A DNA stretch of 56,762 nt from an uncultured Acidimicrobiales bacterium. Its GTDB lineage: Bacteria; Actinomycetota; Acidimicrobiia; Acidimicrobiales; SHLQ01. A program made the position numbers and the translations under genes. The number at the start of each line of letters is the position of its first letter. Position 1 is the stretch's first letter. A model generated the notes under the pieces. It saw only the letters and a list, made by a program, of their open reading frames with translations, did no database searches and had not been told where the DNA came from. The DNA is taken from contig CALLQB010000053.1 of assembly GCA_938015295.1 (NCBI GenBank), positions 1-56,762 on the forward strand, in the 5' to 3' direction. Positions 42,142-50,744 of the stretch are shown here, piece by piece.

Positions 42142-42579
42142 TCAGAGTTCGAGGAGGACGGTGCACGGCCCGTCGTTGGTGAGATCGACCGCCATGTCGG
42201 CACGGAAGATACCGGTTTCGACCGGCGTGCCTAACGCTCGTAGCTCGTCGATCACCGCTTGCACAAGTGGTTCGGCGACCTCTGGTCGCGCAGCGGCGAT
42301 CCACGACGGCCGCCGCCCTTTGGCCGTGTCGCCGTAGAGCGTGAACTGACTGATCGCGAGTACCGCACCGCCAGTGTCGGCTATCGAGAGGTTCATCACC
42401 CCGCCGCCATCCTCCATGACCCGAAGATTGCGGATCTTTTCGGCGAGTTTGGCCGCCTTGGCCTCATCGTCGTCGTGGGTGATGCCAATCAGCGCGACCA
42501 GCCCCTGATCGATGCGGCCAACAACGTCGCCACCGACGGTCACCGACGCTTGACTAACCCGCTGAATGAGCGCTCTCAT
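42142..42579 (-). CDS. dtd: D-aminoacyl-tRNA deacylase
   Basis: A 145-residue protein that releases D-amino acids (and Gly from tRNA-Ala) from mischarged tRNA. It begins [15 protein letters not shown]. The active-site motif [17 protein letters not shown] is present. The cross-subunit GxP segment reads [11 protein letters not shown], close to the usual NxGPVT. It works as a homodimer. It is the second gene after an NAD-dependent epimerase gene, sharing 4 bp (ATGA). Confidence 0.96.
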   Translation of the reverse strand: MRALIQRVSQASVTVGGDVVGRIDQGLVALIGITHDDDEAKAAKLAEKIRNLRVMEDGGGVMNLSIADTGGAVLAISQFTLYGDTAKGRRPSWIAAARPEVAEPLVQAVIDELRALGTPVETGIFRADMAVDLTNDGPCTVLLEL

Positions 42580-43592
42580 GTTATGGCGAGCTTGCCGACG
42601 GCCTTGGCGTCGAGCTCGCCGAGCTCATGTAGCCACAGCAACGTGTCGCTCATCGTGTCGACAAGCGGACGAAACGTGATGCCCAATTCGCCCGTTGTCG
42701 CCGATTGGTCGGCGGCCTTGAAGTTGTACAGGTAATCGCATGCCTCAGAGGTGACCACCAAGTCCTTGCCGTACTTACGAGCCACGTCGCCCGCCTTGCC
42801 CCACCCCTGCATAAGCCACCTGGGAACCTTCGGAGTTTTGATGTCGGTCCGGCCGGTCGCCTCACCAGCAACCACGGCCAACTCTTCGTGTGTGACGTAG
42901 TGACCCCAAAGCAGGTACCGGCGGGGTCCCTTCTCTGGTTTCATCGCAGCGACGACCGCCGCGCCGATGTCGCGAACGTCGACATAGCCGCCAGACATGC
43001 CACCAATCGGCAGGGCCTGGGTGACCCAGAGCTTCACGCCAGCCATCAATTCGCCCATGTTCGGGTCATGCGGGCCAAGCACCCCCGCCGGATACAGGAT
43101 CGTCACCGGGTGTCCGGCCGCCTGCAATTCGCGTGCATGGCGCTCGACCTGCGCCTTGGTCTGACCGTAGGCCGTCTCGAAGGTGCCGATCGGATGATCG
43201 GGTGTAACCGGGTCGGTTTTGTACGGAAACAGTGCCGCGGAACTCGAGATGTTGACGATCGGGTCGCACCCCGCGGCAACCGCCGCATCAAGCACGTTTT
43301 TTGCGCCGATGAAGTTCGTCGCGCGGATGCGCGCTTCTGAGGCCGGATCGGTCGCGACCACTGCAGCTGCGTGCACTACCGCCTCGCAACCATCAACGGC
43401 GCGGTTCACTGCATCGATGTCGGTGATGTCGCCCTGCACGTGTTCGGCCGGGCGCACGCCGTGGACCCTGAACACCTTGTCGATCTTTTCTGGACTTCGA
43501 ACGAGCAGACGCACCTCGTGCCCGGCTCGGATCAATGCCTTGGTCGCGTGGGAGCCAACAAACCCTGTTCCACCAGTAAGAAGTACTTTCAT
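42576..43592 (-). CDS. NAD-dependent epimerase/dehydratase (extended SDR)
   Basis: A 338-residue extended SDR. The cofactor motif is [28 protein letters not shown] follows the third strand, [13 protein letters not shown] carries the Ser region, and the active-site Tyr-Lys lies in [12 protein letters not shown]. It resembles dihydroflavonol-reductase-like proteins, so the substrate is open. ATG 43592 is selected because it begins at the Rossmann strand ([10 protein letters not shown]); TAGGTT lies 7 nt before it. It is divergent from the GT4 gene over a 156-bp gap with operator-like dyads, and it overlaps dtd by 4 bp. Confidence 0.88.
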   Translation of the reverse strand: MKVLLTGGTGFVGSHATKALIRAGHEVRLLVRSPEKIDKVFRVHGVRPAEHVQGDITDIDAVNRAVDGCEAVVHAAAVVATDPASEARIRATNFIGAKNVLDAAVAAGCDPIVNISSSAALFPYKTDPVTPDHPIGTFETAYGQTKAQVERHARELQAAGHPVTILYPAGVLGPHDPNMGELMAGVKLWVTQALPIGGMSGGYVDVRDIGAAVVAAMKPEKGPRRYLLWGHYVTHEELAVVAGEATGRTDIKTPKVPRWLMQGWGKAGDVARKYGKDLVVTSEACDYLYNFKAADQSATTGELGITFRPLVDTMSDTLLWLHELGELDAKAVGKLAIT

Positions 43593-43640
43593 ATCCAAGA
43601 ACCTACTTTCCGCGTCAAATACATCGATACCTACCCGCAA

Positions 43641-43656
43641 GTAACAACTTTGTTAC
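43641..43656. promoter_or_regulatory. Perfect 7-2-7 dyad in the divergent epimerase/GT4 region
   Basis: GTAACAA-CT-TTGTTAC is a perfect 16-bp dyad with AT-rich arms, 48 bp from the epimerase start and 93 bp from the GT4 start. This looks like an operator for a dimeric regulator shared by both genes. Confidence 0.5.
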
Positions 43657-43672
43657 AACCCGCTGAACTGGG

Positions 43673-43728
43673 CATATGTCCACCTGTGGCGCTGTTGACA
43701 CCCCTTGGAATTGACCACAGCTCATATG
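43673..43728. promoter_or_regulatory. Nested symmetric repeats before the GT4 gene
   Basis: CATATG occurs at both 43673-43678 and 43723-43728. Inside them lie CTGTGG (43684-43689) and CCACAG (43715-43720), almost centred on the same point. A TTGACA occurs at 43695-43700. It may be a second regulatory dyad or a 5' leader hairpin for the GT4 gene. Confidence 0.35.
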
Positions 43729-43748
43729 AAGGTGAGGCTTGTCCTCTC

Positions 43749-45026
43749 ATGCCTAGTTCGTCCGATACCCCGTTACGCATTGCACTGCTCTCTTATCGCG
43801 GAAAACCCCACGTTGGCGGCCAGGGCGTCTACGTCCGCCACCTGTCAAAAGCCCTGGTAGACCTTGGCCATCACGTCGAAGTACTGGGCGGCCAGCCGTA
43901 TCCGGTTCTCGACGATCGGGTACCGCTTATCGAGCTTCCGAGCCTCGACATTTACAACGACAAGTACCCCATGAGGAAGCCTCGGGCGTGGGAATACAAC
44001 GATTTCGTCGATGTACTTGAATCTGCCTCGTTCAGCATGGGCAATTTCTCCGAACCAATGGCGTTCAGCTGGCGGGCATATCGCCACCTAAAGGCTCGTG
44101 CCCACGAGTTCGATCTCGTGCACGACAACCAAACCCTCGGCTGGGGTGTGCTCGCGATGCAGGAACGCTTGGGCCTACCTGTGCTCAGCACGATCCATCA
44201 CCCCATCACCGTCGACCGCAAACTCGAAATCGAACATTCCAAGAGCAAATGGCAGGAGTTTGGCAAACGGCGCTGGTATGCCTTCACCAAGATGCAAACC
44301 CAGGTCGCTAAACGTATGACCCGAGTCATGACCGTGTCCGAGAACTCAAAGAAAGACATCTCGGCCGACCACCAGGTGCCACTCGACCGCATCCACGTTG
44401 TCCCTGTCGGTGTCGACCCCGAACTATTCCTGCCCGTGCCCGGCGTCGACCGTGTGCCCGGCAAGCTGGTCACCACGGCCAGCGCCGATGTGGCGATGAA
44501 AGGCCTCGTGTACCTGCTTGACGCGGTCGCCAAACTCCGCACCGAACGCCACATCGAGCTCACCATCATCGGCAAACCCAAAGAGGGCCTCAGCCTCGAC
44601 AAGATCCGCGACCTCGGCCTCGAAGATGCTGTCACCTGGGTCAGCGGCGTTCCCGACGAACGAATCGTCGAGCTCTACAGCGAGGCCGAACTCGCTGTCG
44701 TGCCATCGTTGTACGAGGGCTTTTCTCTTCCCGCCATCGAAGCAATGTCGTGCGGTGTCCCGCTGGTTGCAACCACCGGTGGCGCGCTTCCCGAAGTTGC
44801 TGGCACCCACGGCGAAACCTGCCTGCTGGTGCCGCCCGGCGACGCCGAGGCGCTCGCCGCACAGATCGGCGCAGCGCTCGACGATCCAGATCTACGCGAC
44901 CGCATTGGCGCAGCTGGCCGCGAACGGGTGAAGAACCAGTGGAGCTGGTATCACACGGCGATCAAAACCCTTGAACAGTACCGAGCCGTCCTCGACGAGT
45001 TCGAAGCAAAGAAAGCCGCCAACTAA
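43749..45026 (+). CDS. Glycosyltransferase family 4 protein
   Basis: A 425-residue GT-B glycosyltransferase. The N-terminal loop is RIALLSYRGKPHVGGQGVYV and the C-terminal donor-site motif is PSLYEGFSLPAIEAMSCGVP with the retaining-GT E-x7-E pattern. GT4 enzymes use nucleotide-sugar donors in polysaccharide or glycolipid synthesis; the acceptor here is unknown. The frame extends over the epimerase region but ATG 43749 fits the fold. The next gene, a methyltransferase, starts in the stop codon (TAATG), and a toroid protein follows, a three-gene coupled unit. Confidence 0.92.
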   Translation: MPSSSDTPLRIALLSYRGKPHVGGQGVYVRHLSKALVDLGHHVEVLGGQPYPVLDDRVPLIELPSLDIYNDKYPMRKPRAWEYNDFVDVLESASFSMGNFSEPMAFSWRAYRHLKARAHEFDLVHDNQTLGWGVLAMQERLGLPVLSTIHHPITVDRKLEIEHSKSKWQEFGKRRWYAFTKMQTQVAKRMTRVMTVSENSKKDISADHQVPLDRIHVVPVGVDPELFLPVPGVDRVPGKLVTTASADVAMKGLVYLLDAVAKLRTERHIELTIIGKPKEGLSLDKIRDLGLEDAVTWVSGVPDERIVELYSEAELAVVPSLYEGFSLPAIEAMSCGVPLVATTGGALPEVAGTHGETCLLVPPGDAEALAAQIGAALDDPDLRDRIGAAGRERVKNQWSWYHTAIKTLEQYRAVLDEFEAKKAAN

Positions 45027-45823
45027 TGCTCACTGTCGACTACGAACGACTACAACTGCGAGCCGGTGAACTGGTGCTCGATCTGGGCGCCGGCTTCGGT
45101 CGCCATGCCTTCGAAAGCCTGCGCCGGGGCGCCACAGTGGTGGCCTGCGATCTCGCTTGGGACGAACTCATCTCGGTGGCCAACACCGCTGTCGCTATGG
45201 ACGAAGTTGGCGATATTCCGACCGGAGCGACGCTGTCGGTGGCCAACGGCGATGCCACCAAGCTGCCTTTTGCCGACAACAGCTTCGACCGCATCATCGC
45301 CTCGGAGGTAATGGAACACATCCCTGACGATCACGCTGCGCTTGTCGAACTCACTCGCGTGCTCAAGCCTGGCGGCATCATCGCCATCACCGTTCCCGCG
45401 TCACTCCCCGAAAAGATCTGCTGGAAGCTCTCCGACGAGTACTACGCCCCGAAATCGGTGGGCGGACACGTGCGGATCTACTCTGGCGAAGAACTTCCCA
45501 ACAAGATGTCGTCGGTGGGCCTCAACCCGGTCGACGATCACCGGGCTCATGCGCTGCACTCGCCGTACTGGTGGCTTCGCTGCGCCGTTGGCCCCCATCG
45601 CGACATCGACGATCACCCGCTCACCAAGGCGTACCACAAGCTGCTGGTTTGGGATATCGCCAAGGCGCCAGCCCTCACCAGGGTCAGCGAACGCGTCCTC
45701 AACCCGGTGCTGGGTAAGAGCATCATTCATTACGCTAAGAAGCCGGGTCGGATTCCCGTTCCGCTTAGCACCGACACCACTCACGACCTCCAAGAAACTG
45801 AACCAGAGCATGCCTCAGCCTGA
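45026..45823 (+). CDS. Class I SAM-dependent methyltransferase in the GT4 cluster
   Basis: A 265-residue Methyltransf_11-type enzyme. Motif I is VLDLGAGFGRHAFESL, the acidic end of strand 2 is VVACDLAWDE, and post-motif residues include NGDATKLPFADNSFDRII and LTRVLKPGGIIAITVP. The C-terminal part (about 150-265) is extended and resembles nothing I know. It overlaps the GT4 stop by 1 base and the next gene by 14 bp, so all three proteins are made in step. A sugar or lipid methylation is likely from context, but the acceptor is inferred only. Confidence 0.9.
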   Translation: MLTVDYERLQLRAGELVLDLGAGFGRHAFESLRRGATVVACDLAWDELISVANTAVAMDEVGDIPTGATLSVANGDATKLPFADNSFDRIIASEVMEHIPDDHAALVELTRVLKPGGIIAITVPASLPEKICWKLSDEYYAPKSVGGHVRIYSGEELPNKMSSVGLNPVDDHRAHALHSPYWWLRCAVGPHRDIDDHPLTKAYHKLLVWDIAKAPALTRVSERVLNPVLGKSIIHYAKKPGRIPVPLSTDTTHDLQETEPEHASA

Positions 45824-46901
45824 AAACAACCTGATTTTGCCTGACCTCCCTGGCATTATCAGCGCTTCCGAACTCGAACTCACCGCCGATGGTCTCCTCG
45901 AATGGCAGCTGCCGTCGGGCATGATTCCCTGGTTCCCTGGTGGTCATGCCGACCCCTGGAACCACATCGAGGCGGCGATGGCACTTGCGGTCACCGGGCG
46001 CACCGAGGCCGCTGAGAAGGCCTACCAGTGGCTGATCGACATGCAGCGTCCTGACGGTTCGTGGCATCAGTATTACCTCGAAGAGTCTGTCGAGCAGGAC
46101 AAGCTCGATGCCAACGTCATCGCCTACATCGCGACCGGCGCGTGGCATCACTACTTGGTCACCGGCGATCAAGGATTTCTCGAAACGCTGTGGCCGGTAG
46201 TCGACAAGGCTGTCGAGTTCGTCCTCGAACTTCAGCAGCCACGTGGCGAAATTCTCTGGGCTCGTCACGCCGACGGCACTCCGTGGTCCTTTGCCCTGCT
46301 TACCGGATCCTCCAGCATCTGCCACAGCCTGCGATGTGCAGTGGCGATTGCCGAACACCTTGGCCACGAACGTCCCGATTGGGAACTCAGCGTCGGCATG
46401 CTCACCAATGCGATCCGGTTCCATCGCGAAGAAGCATTCGCACCGAAGCATCGTTGGGCGATGGACTGGTATTACCCCGTGTTGTGTGGAGCTGTCGATG
46501 GACAAGACGGCATCGACCACCTGGCGAGCCGTCGTGACGCGTTTGTGATGGACGGCAAGGGTGTTCGGTGCGTAAGCGACCGACCTTGGGTAACCGCAGC
46601 CGAAACTTGTGAGTGCCTCATGGCCTATCTCACAGTCGGCGACACCGAGTTCGCGACCGATCTGTTCCGCTGGGCGCAATCGCTGCGAGACGATGATGGC
46701 CGGTACTTCACAGGCCTCGTGTACCCGCAACTCGAACACTTCCCAGGCGGCGAACGGTCTACCTACACTTCGGCTGCGGTCATCCTGGCCGCCGATGCGC
46801 TTGCCGAGGCGTCTCCTGCATCGGGGTTGTTCTCAAAGCACGAGAACCTTCCCGAGGTCATCGATGTTAGCGACCGGGTAGAGAACCCCAGCCTCGACTA
46901 G
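45810..46901 (+). CDS. Alpha/alpha-toroid (prenyltransferase/six-hairpin-like) protein
   Basis: A 363-residue helical protein. Tandem helix-pair repeats show QW-type motifs such as WLIDMQRPDGSWHQYY and WAQSLRDDDGRYFTGL. The acidic phrase EESVEQDKLDANVIAY lies near the expected active cleft of toroid enzymes. These features match proteins annotated as prenyltransferase-like or six-hairpin glycosidase-like. In a GT4 operon a glycan-active enzyme is the more attractive reading. ATG 45810 lies 14 bp inside the methyltransferase. Its TAG stop and the TAG of the opposite-strand membrane protein share the same four bases, CTAG. Confidence 0.82.
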   Translation: MPQPENNLILPDLPGIISASELELTADGLLEWQLPSGMIPWFPGGHADPWNHIEAAMALAVTGRTEAAEKAYQWLIDMQRPDGSWHQYYLEESVEQDKLDANVIAYIATGAWHHYLVTGDQGFLETLWPVVDKAVEFVLELQQPRGEILWARHADGTPWSFALLTGSSSICHSLRCAVAIAEHLGHERPDWELSVGMLTNAIRFHREEAFAPKHRWAMDWYYPVLCGAVDGQDGIDHLASRRDAFVMDGKGVRCVSDRPWVTAAETCECLMAYLTVGDTEFATDLFRWAQSLRDDDGRYFTGLVYPQLEHFPGGERSTYTSAAVILAADALAEASPASGLFSKHENLPEVIDVSDRVENPSLD

Positions 46902-47833
46902 AGCTGGTCGATAAGCCAGCCGATGCCGCCACCTATCGGAATGATCAGCACCGCCACAATGGCGACGATGAGGGCGATTACCGCGAACACCCGCGACTGA
47001 TCCTTTGGCGGGTTTCCGCACCGTCCAATAGTTTCGTACAGCGCGTTCAACGGGGCCTCGAGGCTCAGCTGAATGCGGCGGCTGGCGATGCCAGCGCCTT
47101 GCAGGATGACCCATGCGGCCACAGCCAGCAGGATGAACAGCACGGCAATAAAGATGCCTCGAGTGATCCAGTTTGTGATTGCGGCTCGGACAGCGCTGAC
47201 CACCACACTGATGACGGTAGAGAGCACGGCGCCACCGAGCAGGAACGTGGGCAACGCGAGCGGGTTTCGTTTGTAGCCATCACGGAGGCGCTGCGCCTGC
47301 ACCCGTGCCCTGGTGAGCATTGGACGAGTTGGATCGTCGATAAGCGTGGCCGCTTCACGGCGGGCATACAACTTGCGAAGGTTGTCGATAACCGAACCAA
47401 CGTGGCTGCGGATGATAAAGCGAGTTACCAGCTGCACCAGAAATTGGGCAACTGGCGAAACGAAGCCAAGGCTTTTGAAGTTGATGCCCCGGTCGCCGTT
47501 GCGATCGAGCACCTCAAGGGCTCGCATGACCGTGGTGTGGGCGTCCTCAAAGCGCTCGGGGTGTCCGAGGGGCCGCTTCGACGCGATCTCAAGAATGATG
47601 TCGCCATCGACCTCGCTCGATGCACCGATGGTATTGAGCAACTCGGCCGCCGCTTCGCCATCGCTCTTTCGCAGCGTGAGAAAGGCGTCGAACGTTTCGT
47701 CGAGTTCGTCGAGAACCAAACCTGAGCCGTCGTCATCGCTCACGGTGGCATCATCGAGGCGTTCGCGCTCGCGCTCGTCTCTTCTTGCTTGTTCTTTATC
47801 GTGTTCTTTTTGCTGGTCGGCGCCTAGTTCCAC
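46898..47833 (-). CDS. Membrane protein of unknown function with charged N-terminus
   Basis: About 311 residues. A highly charged N-terminal part (KEHDKEQARRDERERERLDD) likely forms a coiled helix. A soluble acidic helical domain with a DELDETFDAFLTLR segment follows. Then come hydrophobic helices: one near residue 120 (PVAQFLVQLVTRFII), two in the middle (about 195-250) and one near the end (VFAVIALIVAIVAVLIIPIG). I do not recognise the family. The much longer frame upstream is the shadow of the methyltransferase; GTG 47833 starts 17 bp after that gene's stop. It lies downstream of a methyltransferase gene and converges, stop to stop, on the toroid gene. Confidence 0.75.
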   Translation of the reverse strand: MELGADQQKEHDKEQARRDERERERLDDATVSDDDGSGLVLDELDETFDAFLTLRKSDGEAAAELLNTIGASSEVDGDIILEIASKRPLGHPERFEDAHTTVMRALEVLDRNGDRGINFKSLGFVSPVAQFLVQLVTRFIIRSHVGSVIDNLRKLYARREAATLIDDPTRPMLTRARVQAQRLRDGYKRNPLALPTFLLGGAVLSTVISVVVSAVRAAITNWITRGIFIAVLFILLAVAAWVILQGAGIASRRIQLSLEAPLNALYETIGRCGNPPKDQSRVFAVIALIVAIVAVLIIPIGGGIGWLIDQL

Positions 47834-47849
47834 AGCTGCAAAGGGTACT

Positions 47850-48473
47850 TCAGGCGATGCGTTCGAGCACTCGGAGCGAGCCGACGACCCGTCGCTCGAC
47901 GAACCGTCCAGATTCGATTGCTGGCAAGTAGATCTGCTCGTATGGCGGGCGACCTCCGTCTGCGGGGTCGGGGAAGACGTCGTGGATGCACAACGTTCCC
48001 CCCATGGCCACATGCGGGGTCCACGACTCGAAGTCGAGACGGGCTGGCTCTTCGCCGTGCCCTCCGTCGATGAACAACAGCGAGAGTGGCGTTGTCCAGA
48101 CCGGTCCGAGGGTTGGTGAGTCGGCGACCGTGGCGATGACGGTACCTTCAAGACCAGCGTCGTGAATGGTGCGTCGGAATATCGGCAACGTGTCCATCTT
48201 GCCCACCGCTAGGTCGACGAGATCTGGTTCGTGAAACTCCCAGCCGGCCTGATTTTCTTCGGACCCTCGGTGGTGGTCGACTGCGAACAGCACTCGCCCG
48301 GCCTGCTTGGCTGCGGCACCGATATACACCGATGATTTGCCGCAGTAGCTACCGACTTCGAGCATGGGTCCGTCGATGCCTACCGACGCGGCGGCCTCGA
48401 ACAAGGCCAAGCCTTCGTCGGGGGGCATGAAGCCGCGTGCGGCTTCGGCAAACGCTTGCATTTCGCTATCCAT
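47850..48473 (-). CDS. Methyltransf_24-type SAM-dependent methyltransferase
   Basis: A 207-residue methyltransferase. The SAM motif is MLEVGSYCGKSSVYIGAAA, the second acidic strand VLFAVDHHRGS, and LLFIDGGHGEEPARLDFE with LCIHDVFPDP are the Methyltransf_24 hallmarks that place the metal or acidic residues. Such enzymes often methylate sugars or small hydroxylated compounds. ATG 48473 is used, two codons after a GTG at 48479. It is followed after 16 bp by the membrane protein gene and preceded by gtrA, all on the minus strand near the GT4 cluster. Confidence 0.87.
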   Translation of the reverse strand: MDSEMQAFAEAARGFMPPDEGLALFEAAASVGIDGPMLEVGSYCGKSSVYIGAAAKQAGRVLFAVDHHRGSEENQAGWEFHEPDLVDLAVGKMDTLPIFRRTIHDAGLEGTVIATVADSPTLGPVWTTPLSLLFIDGGHGEEPARLDFESWTPHVAMGGTLCIHDVFPDPADGGRPPYEQIYLPAIESGRFVERRVVGSLRVLERIA

Positions 48474-48509
48474 GGACACCCGGCAACCGTAGCAACCGAG
48501 TTCCCGAAG

Positions 48510-49067
48510 CTACGCAGCGGTGCGACGTCGACGTTTCGATGAAGAAACTTCGGCTACGGGAACCTGTGAGATCGTGCCGTTGGCGATGTCGACATCGAGT
48601 CTCGGCACCGCGTGTACCCGAACAGGTGCTGCAGCGTCATTGTTTGACCACAACAGTTTCTCGAGGACGAAGAACTTGACGACCCACAACACGCCGAACG
48701 ACGCGATGTTCGCGGCGTACACAACCAGACCGTTGTCGAACACCGAGGACGCCCAGCCGACCATTGCGGTGGAGATGACAAGGCCCGCAAACGCGAGGCC
48801 CCAAAAGGGTGCTACTTCCGAGCGAAAACTGTTTGGTCCGCTCTTCGCCCAAACCCACTTGCGGCTGAGGATGTACGCCGGGATGGTCGACAAAATGACG
48901 GCCGCAGCATTCGCGGCGACGCCCGGCCAACCAAGAACAGCGTGGAAGAACACCAGCAGCGAAAGACCGGTGATGACATTCACAACGGTCACACCGGTGT
49001 AGCGGAGAAGCTTCGGCCCGTAGGCACGTAGCGCGCGCAAAACTGCGTGCGACGGGGTTCGGGGCAT
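48510..49067 (-). CDS. GtrA-family membrane protein
   Basis: A 185-residue protein with four membrane helices (about 22-130) typical of the GtrA family, starting LLRYTGVTVVNVITGLSLLV and including AVILSTIPAYILSRKWVW, which is the GtrA signature. GtrA proteins are thought to help move polyprenyl-linked sugars across the membrane. The C-terminal tail is basic (SSSKRRRRTAA). ATG 49067 is chosen over earlier starts because helix 1 follows soon after; a TAGTCT lies 8 nt before it. Palindromic tandem repeats occupy the region upstream. Confidence 0.88.
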   Translation of the reverse strand: MPRTPSHAVLRALRAYGPKLLRYTGVTVVNVITGLSLLVFFHAVLGWPGVAANAAAVILSTIPAYILSRKWVWAKSGPNSFRSEVAPFWGLAFAGLVISTAMVGWASSVFDNGLVVYAANIASFGVLWVVKFFVLEKLLWSNNDAAAPVRVHAVPRLDVDIANGTISQVPVAEVSSSKRRRRTAA

Positions 49068-49164
49068 GGGTTCAGAGACTATCTCCACACAGTGATAGTC
49101 GGCGCCTCGGAATCCCACACTGACCACATGCGTCACTTTTGCAACACGTCCGACACATTTTCTG

Positions 49165-49217
49165 GGTCGTACGACCTCTTTCCTGGGTCGTACGACCTCT
49201 TTCCCGGGTCGTAGGGA
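49165..49217. repeat. Tandem 21-bp repeats carrying perfect 12-bp palindromes
   Basis: Copies start at 49165, 49186 and 49207, a period of 21 bp. The first two contain the perfect palindrome GGTCGTACGACC; the third is altered after GGTCGTA and runs into the end of ureD (stop at 49218). The array is in the 150-bp gap between ureD end and gtrA start, all on the minus strand. The spacing of two helical turns suits a pair of regulator dimers, or serial hairpins ending urease transcription. Confidence 0.8.
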
Positions 49218-49937
49218 CTACCCCAGCAACGCCCGCAGCGCTCGCTCGGCGTCTACCGATGTTTGCCCCACCGCCTGAAACGTTCTTCCATCGTCACCGA
49301 ACGGCACTGCTGCCGCGCGGCTCGTGCTGTCTGACCAAACCGTGGTCTCACCCGTCGCATCAGGGGCCAGGCCCACACGAACCTCGGTAACGAGACACCG
49401 AAAGTCTCCCATGACGCTGGTGCTATCCCACCCCGACCCTTGACGCCCGATCGACAACCCCTGGTGAGTCAGCACCCGCCCGGACCGGGTGATCCGAAGT
49501 ATCGATGCAAGCTCTCCTGGGCCCTCCGACGACCGACCGAGAACGACTGATTCACGCCATCGAAGCACAGCACCGGGCGCAAGCTCAATCGTGCTGTGTT
49601 GCCGGTGCCTACTACCGGTTACTGAAATGAGATGTTCGGGTGCCCAGTCAAGCGATGCGTTCTCGCCAACGACGACCTGCACCTCGAACGAAGACGCTTC
49701 GGGACCAGGCAAAGCCATCGAGGCAGCAGCGCTACGAACGACGAGATTTGCCTCGCGCCCGACGCTCACGTCCAGAGCGAGTCGATCGCCACCGAGCGGA
49801 CCCGCAGCACCACCAACAAGATACAGGGCCTCGGGTGTCGGCCGCAGGAGCAACGGCGGATCGGATCGAAGCGTGTCGTAACGACAGGGATGGTCACCGG
49901 TTGGTTTACTGGCCACAATCTTCGCCGAAGCGCGCAC
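49218..49937 (-). CDS. ureD: Urease accessory protein UreD
   Basis: A 239-residue UreD, somewhat shorter than the usual 270 or so. It shows the strand pattern EALYLVGGAAGPLGGDRLALDV and the family phrase WAPEHLISVTGSRHRQHSTI. UreD binds urease apoprotein and channels Ni2+ from UreG together with UreF. The start is GTG, 3 bp after ureG. Last gene of the urease operon; its 3' end touches the palindromic tandem array at 49165-49217. Confidence 0.9.
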   Translation of the reverse strand: MRASAKIVASKPTGDHPCRYDTLRSDPPLLLRPTPEALYLVGGAAGPLGGDRLALDVSVGREANLVVRSAAASMALPGPEASSFEVQVVVGENASLDWAPEHLISVTGSRHRQHSTIELAPGAVLRWRESVVLGRSSEGPGELASILRITRSGRVLTHQGLSIGRQGSGWDSTSVMGDFRCLVTEVRVGLAPDATGETTVWSDSTSRAAAVPFGDDGRTFQAVGQTSVDAERALRALLG

Positions 49938-49940
49938 CGA

Positions 49941-50678
49941 CTACTCGCCCACGAGTGCGTTAGGTGCTACCGACGCCGACGAGGAGTTCGTTTCTGTCGG
50001 TCCGTCAGCCTGCCAATCCTCAAGCGATAGCCGTACCCACTCGGCTACGGCGTCAATACCCGCCGCGGAGGTCACGGCGGTCGCGATGGTTGGCTGGCCC
50101 GGACGACGCTCGTTCGCATCGCTCACCATTCGAGCGACATCGGCACCAACATGCGGCGCGAGGTCAACCTTGTTGATCACAAGCAGGTCTGCTGTCGCGA
50201 TGCCTGGCCCACCTTTTCGGGGGATGTCATCTCCCCCAGCCGTATCGATCACAAAAATCTGCCGGTCGACCAAGGCGCGACTAAAGATCGCTGTGAGGTT
50301 GTCGCCCCCGCTTTCGATCAACGTCACCTCGACATCGCCGAGACGATGCTCAAGCGCCTCCACCGCATCGAGGTTGGCGGAGATGTCATCTCTGATGGCG
50401 GTATGTGGACAACAGCCGGTTTCGACGGCGACGATTCGGTCGGCCGGGAGCACGTCGAGACGCCGTAGCGCCTCGGCATCCTCGCTGGTGAAGATGTCGT
50501 TGGTAACCACCGCTAGCGAAAGATCGTTTCCTAACGCTCGACACAGTGCAGCAACCATCGAGGTCTTGCCGCTGCCAACCGGTCCGCCGATACCAATGCG
50601 AAGCGGCCTGTCGCCTGGGCCGCCTGGCGCGGCGGTCTCGCGATGAGGTGAATGGTTGTGATCGTGATGTGCGCCCAT
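49941..50678 (-). CDS. ureG: Urease accessory GTPase UreG with His-rich N-terminus
   Basis: A 245-residue GTPase that delivers nickel to urease. The P-loop is [30 protein letters not shown] and the Ni-binding CPH motif ([14 protein letters not shown]) are present, and [16 protein letters not shown] closes the G domain. The N-terminus [15 protein letters not shown] is His-rich, a likely metal reservoir. No ureE gene is in this cluster, so UreG itself may store or receive nickel. About 36 residues longer than common UreG. It starts 66 bp after ureF with an AGAGGA site. Confidence 0.95.
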   Translation of the reverse strand: MGAHHDHNHSPHRETAAPGGPGDRPLRIGIGGPVGSGKTSMVAALCRALGNDLSLAVVTNDIFTSEDAEALRRLDVLPADRIVAVETGCCPHTAIRDDISANLDAVEALEHRLGDVEVTLIESGGDNLTAIFSRALVDRQIFVIDTAGGDDIPRKGGPGIATADLLVINKVDLAPHVGADVARMVSDANERRPGQPTIATAVTSAAGIDAVAEWVRLSLEDWQADGPTETNSSSASVAPNALVGE

Positions 50679-50744
50679 GTGATAGTTACGTCCTCTTCTC
50701 CTGCTGGTGAAACTTGTCGAATACTGCGAGCAGCGTCGGGCCGC

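Noticed and set aside
46898..48151. A single 417-codon minus-strand gene covering the membrane protein and the following methyltransferase
   Set aside because: The upstream third lies out of frame over the Methyltransf_24 gene and is Ser/Arg-rich shadow sequence. A start at 47833 right after the methyltransferase stop is more sensible.
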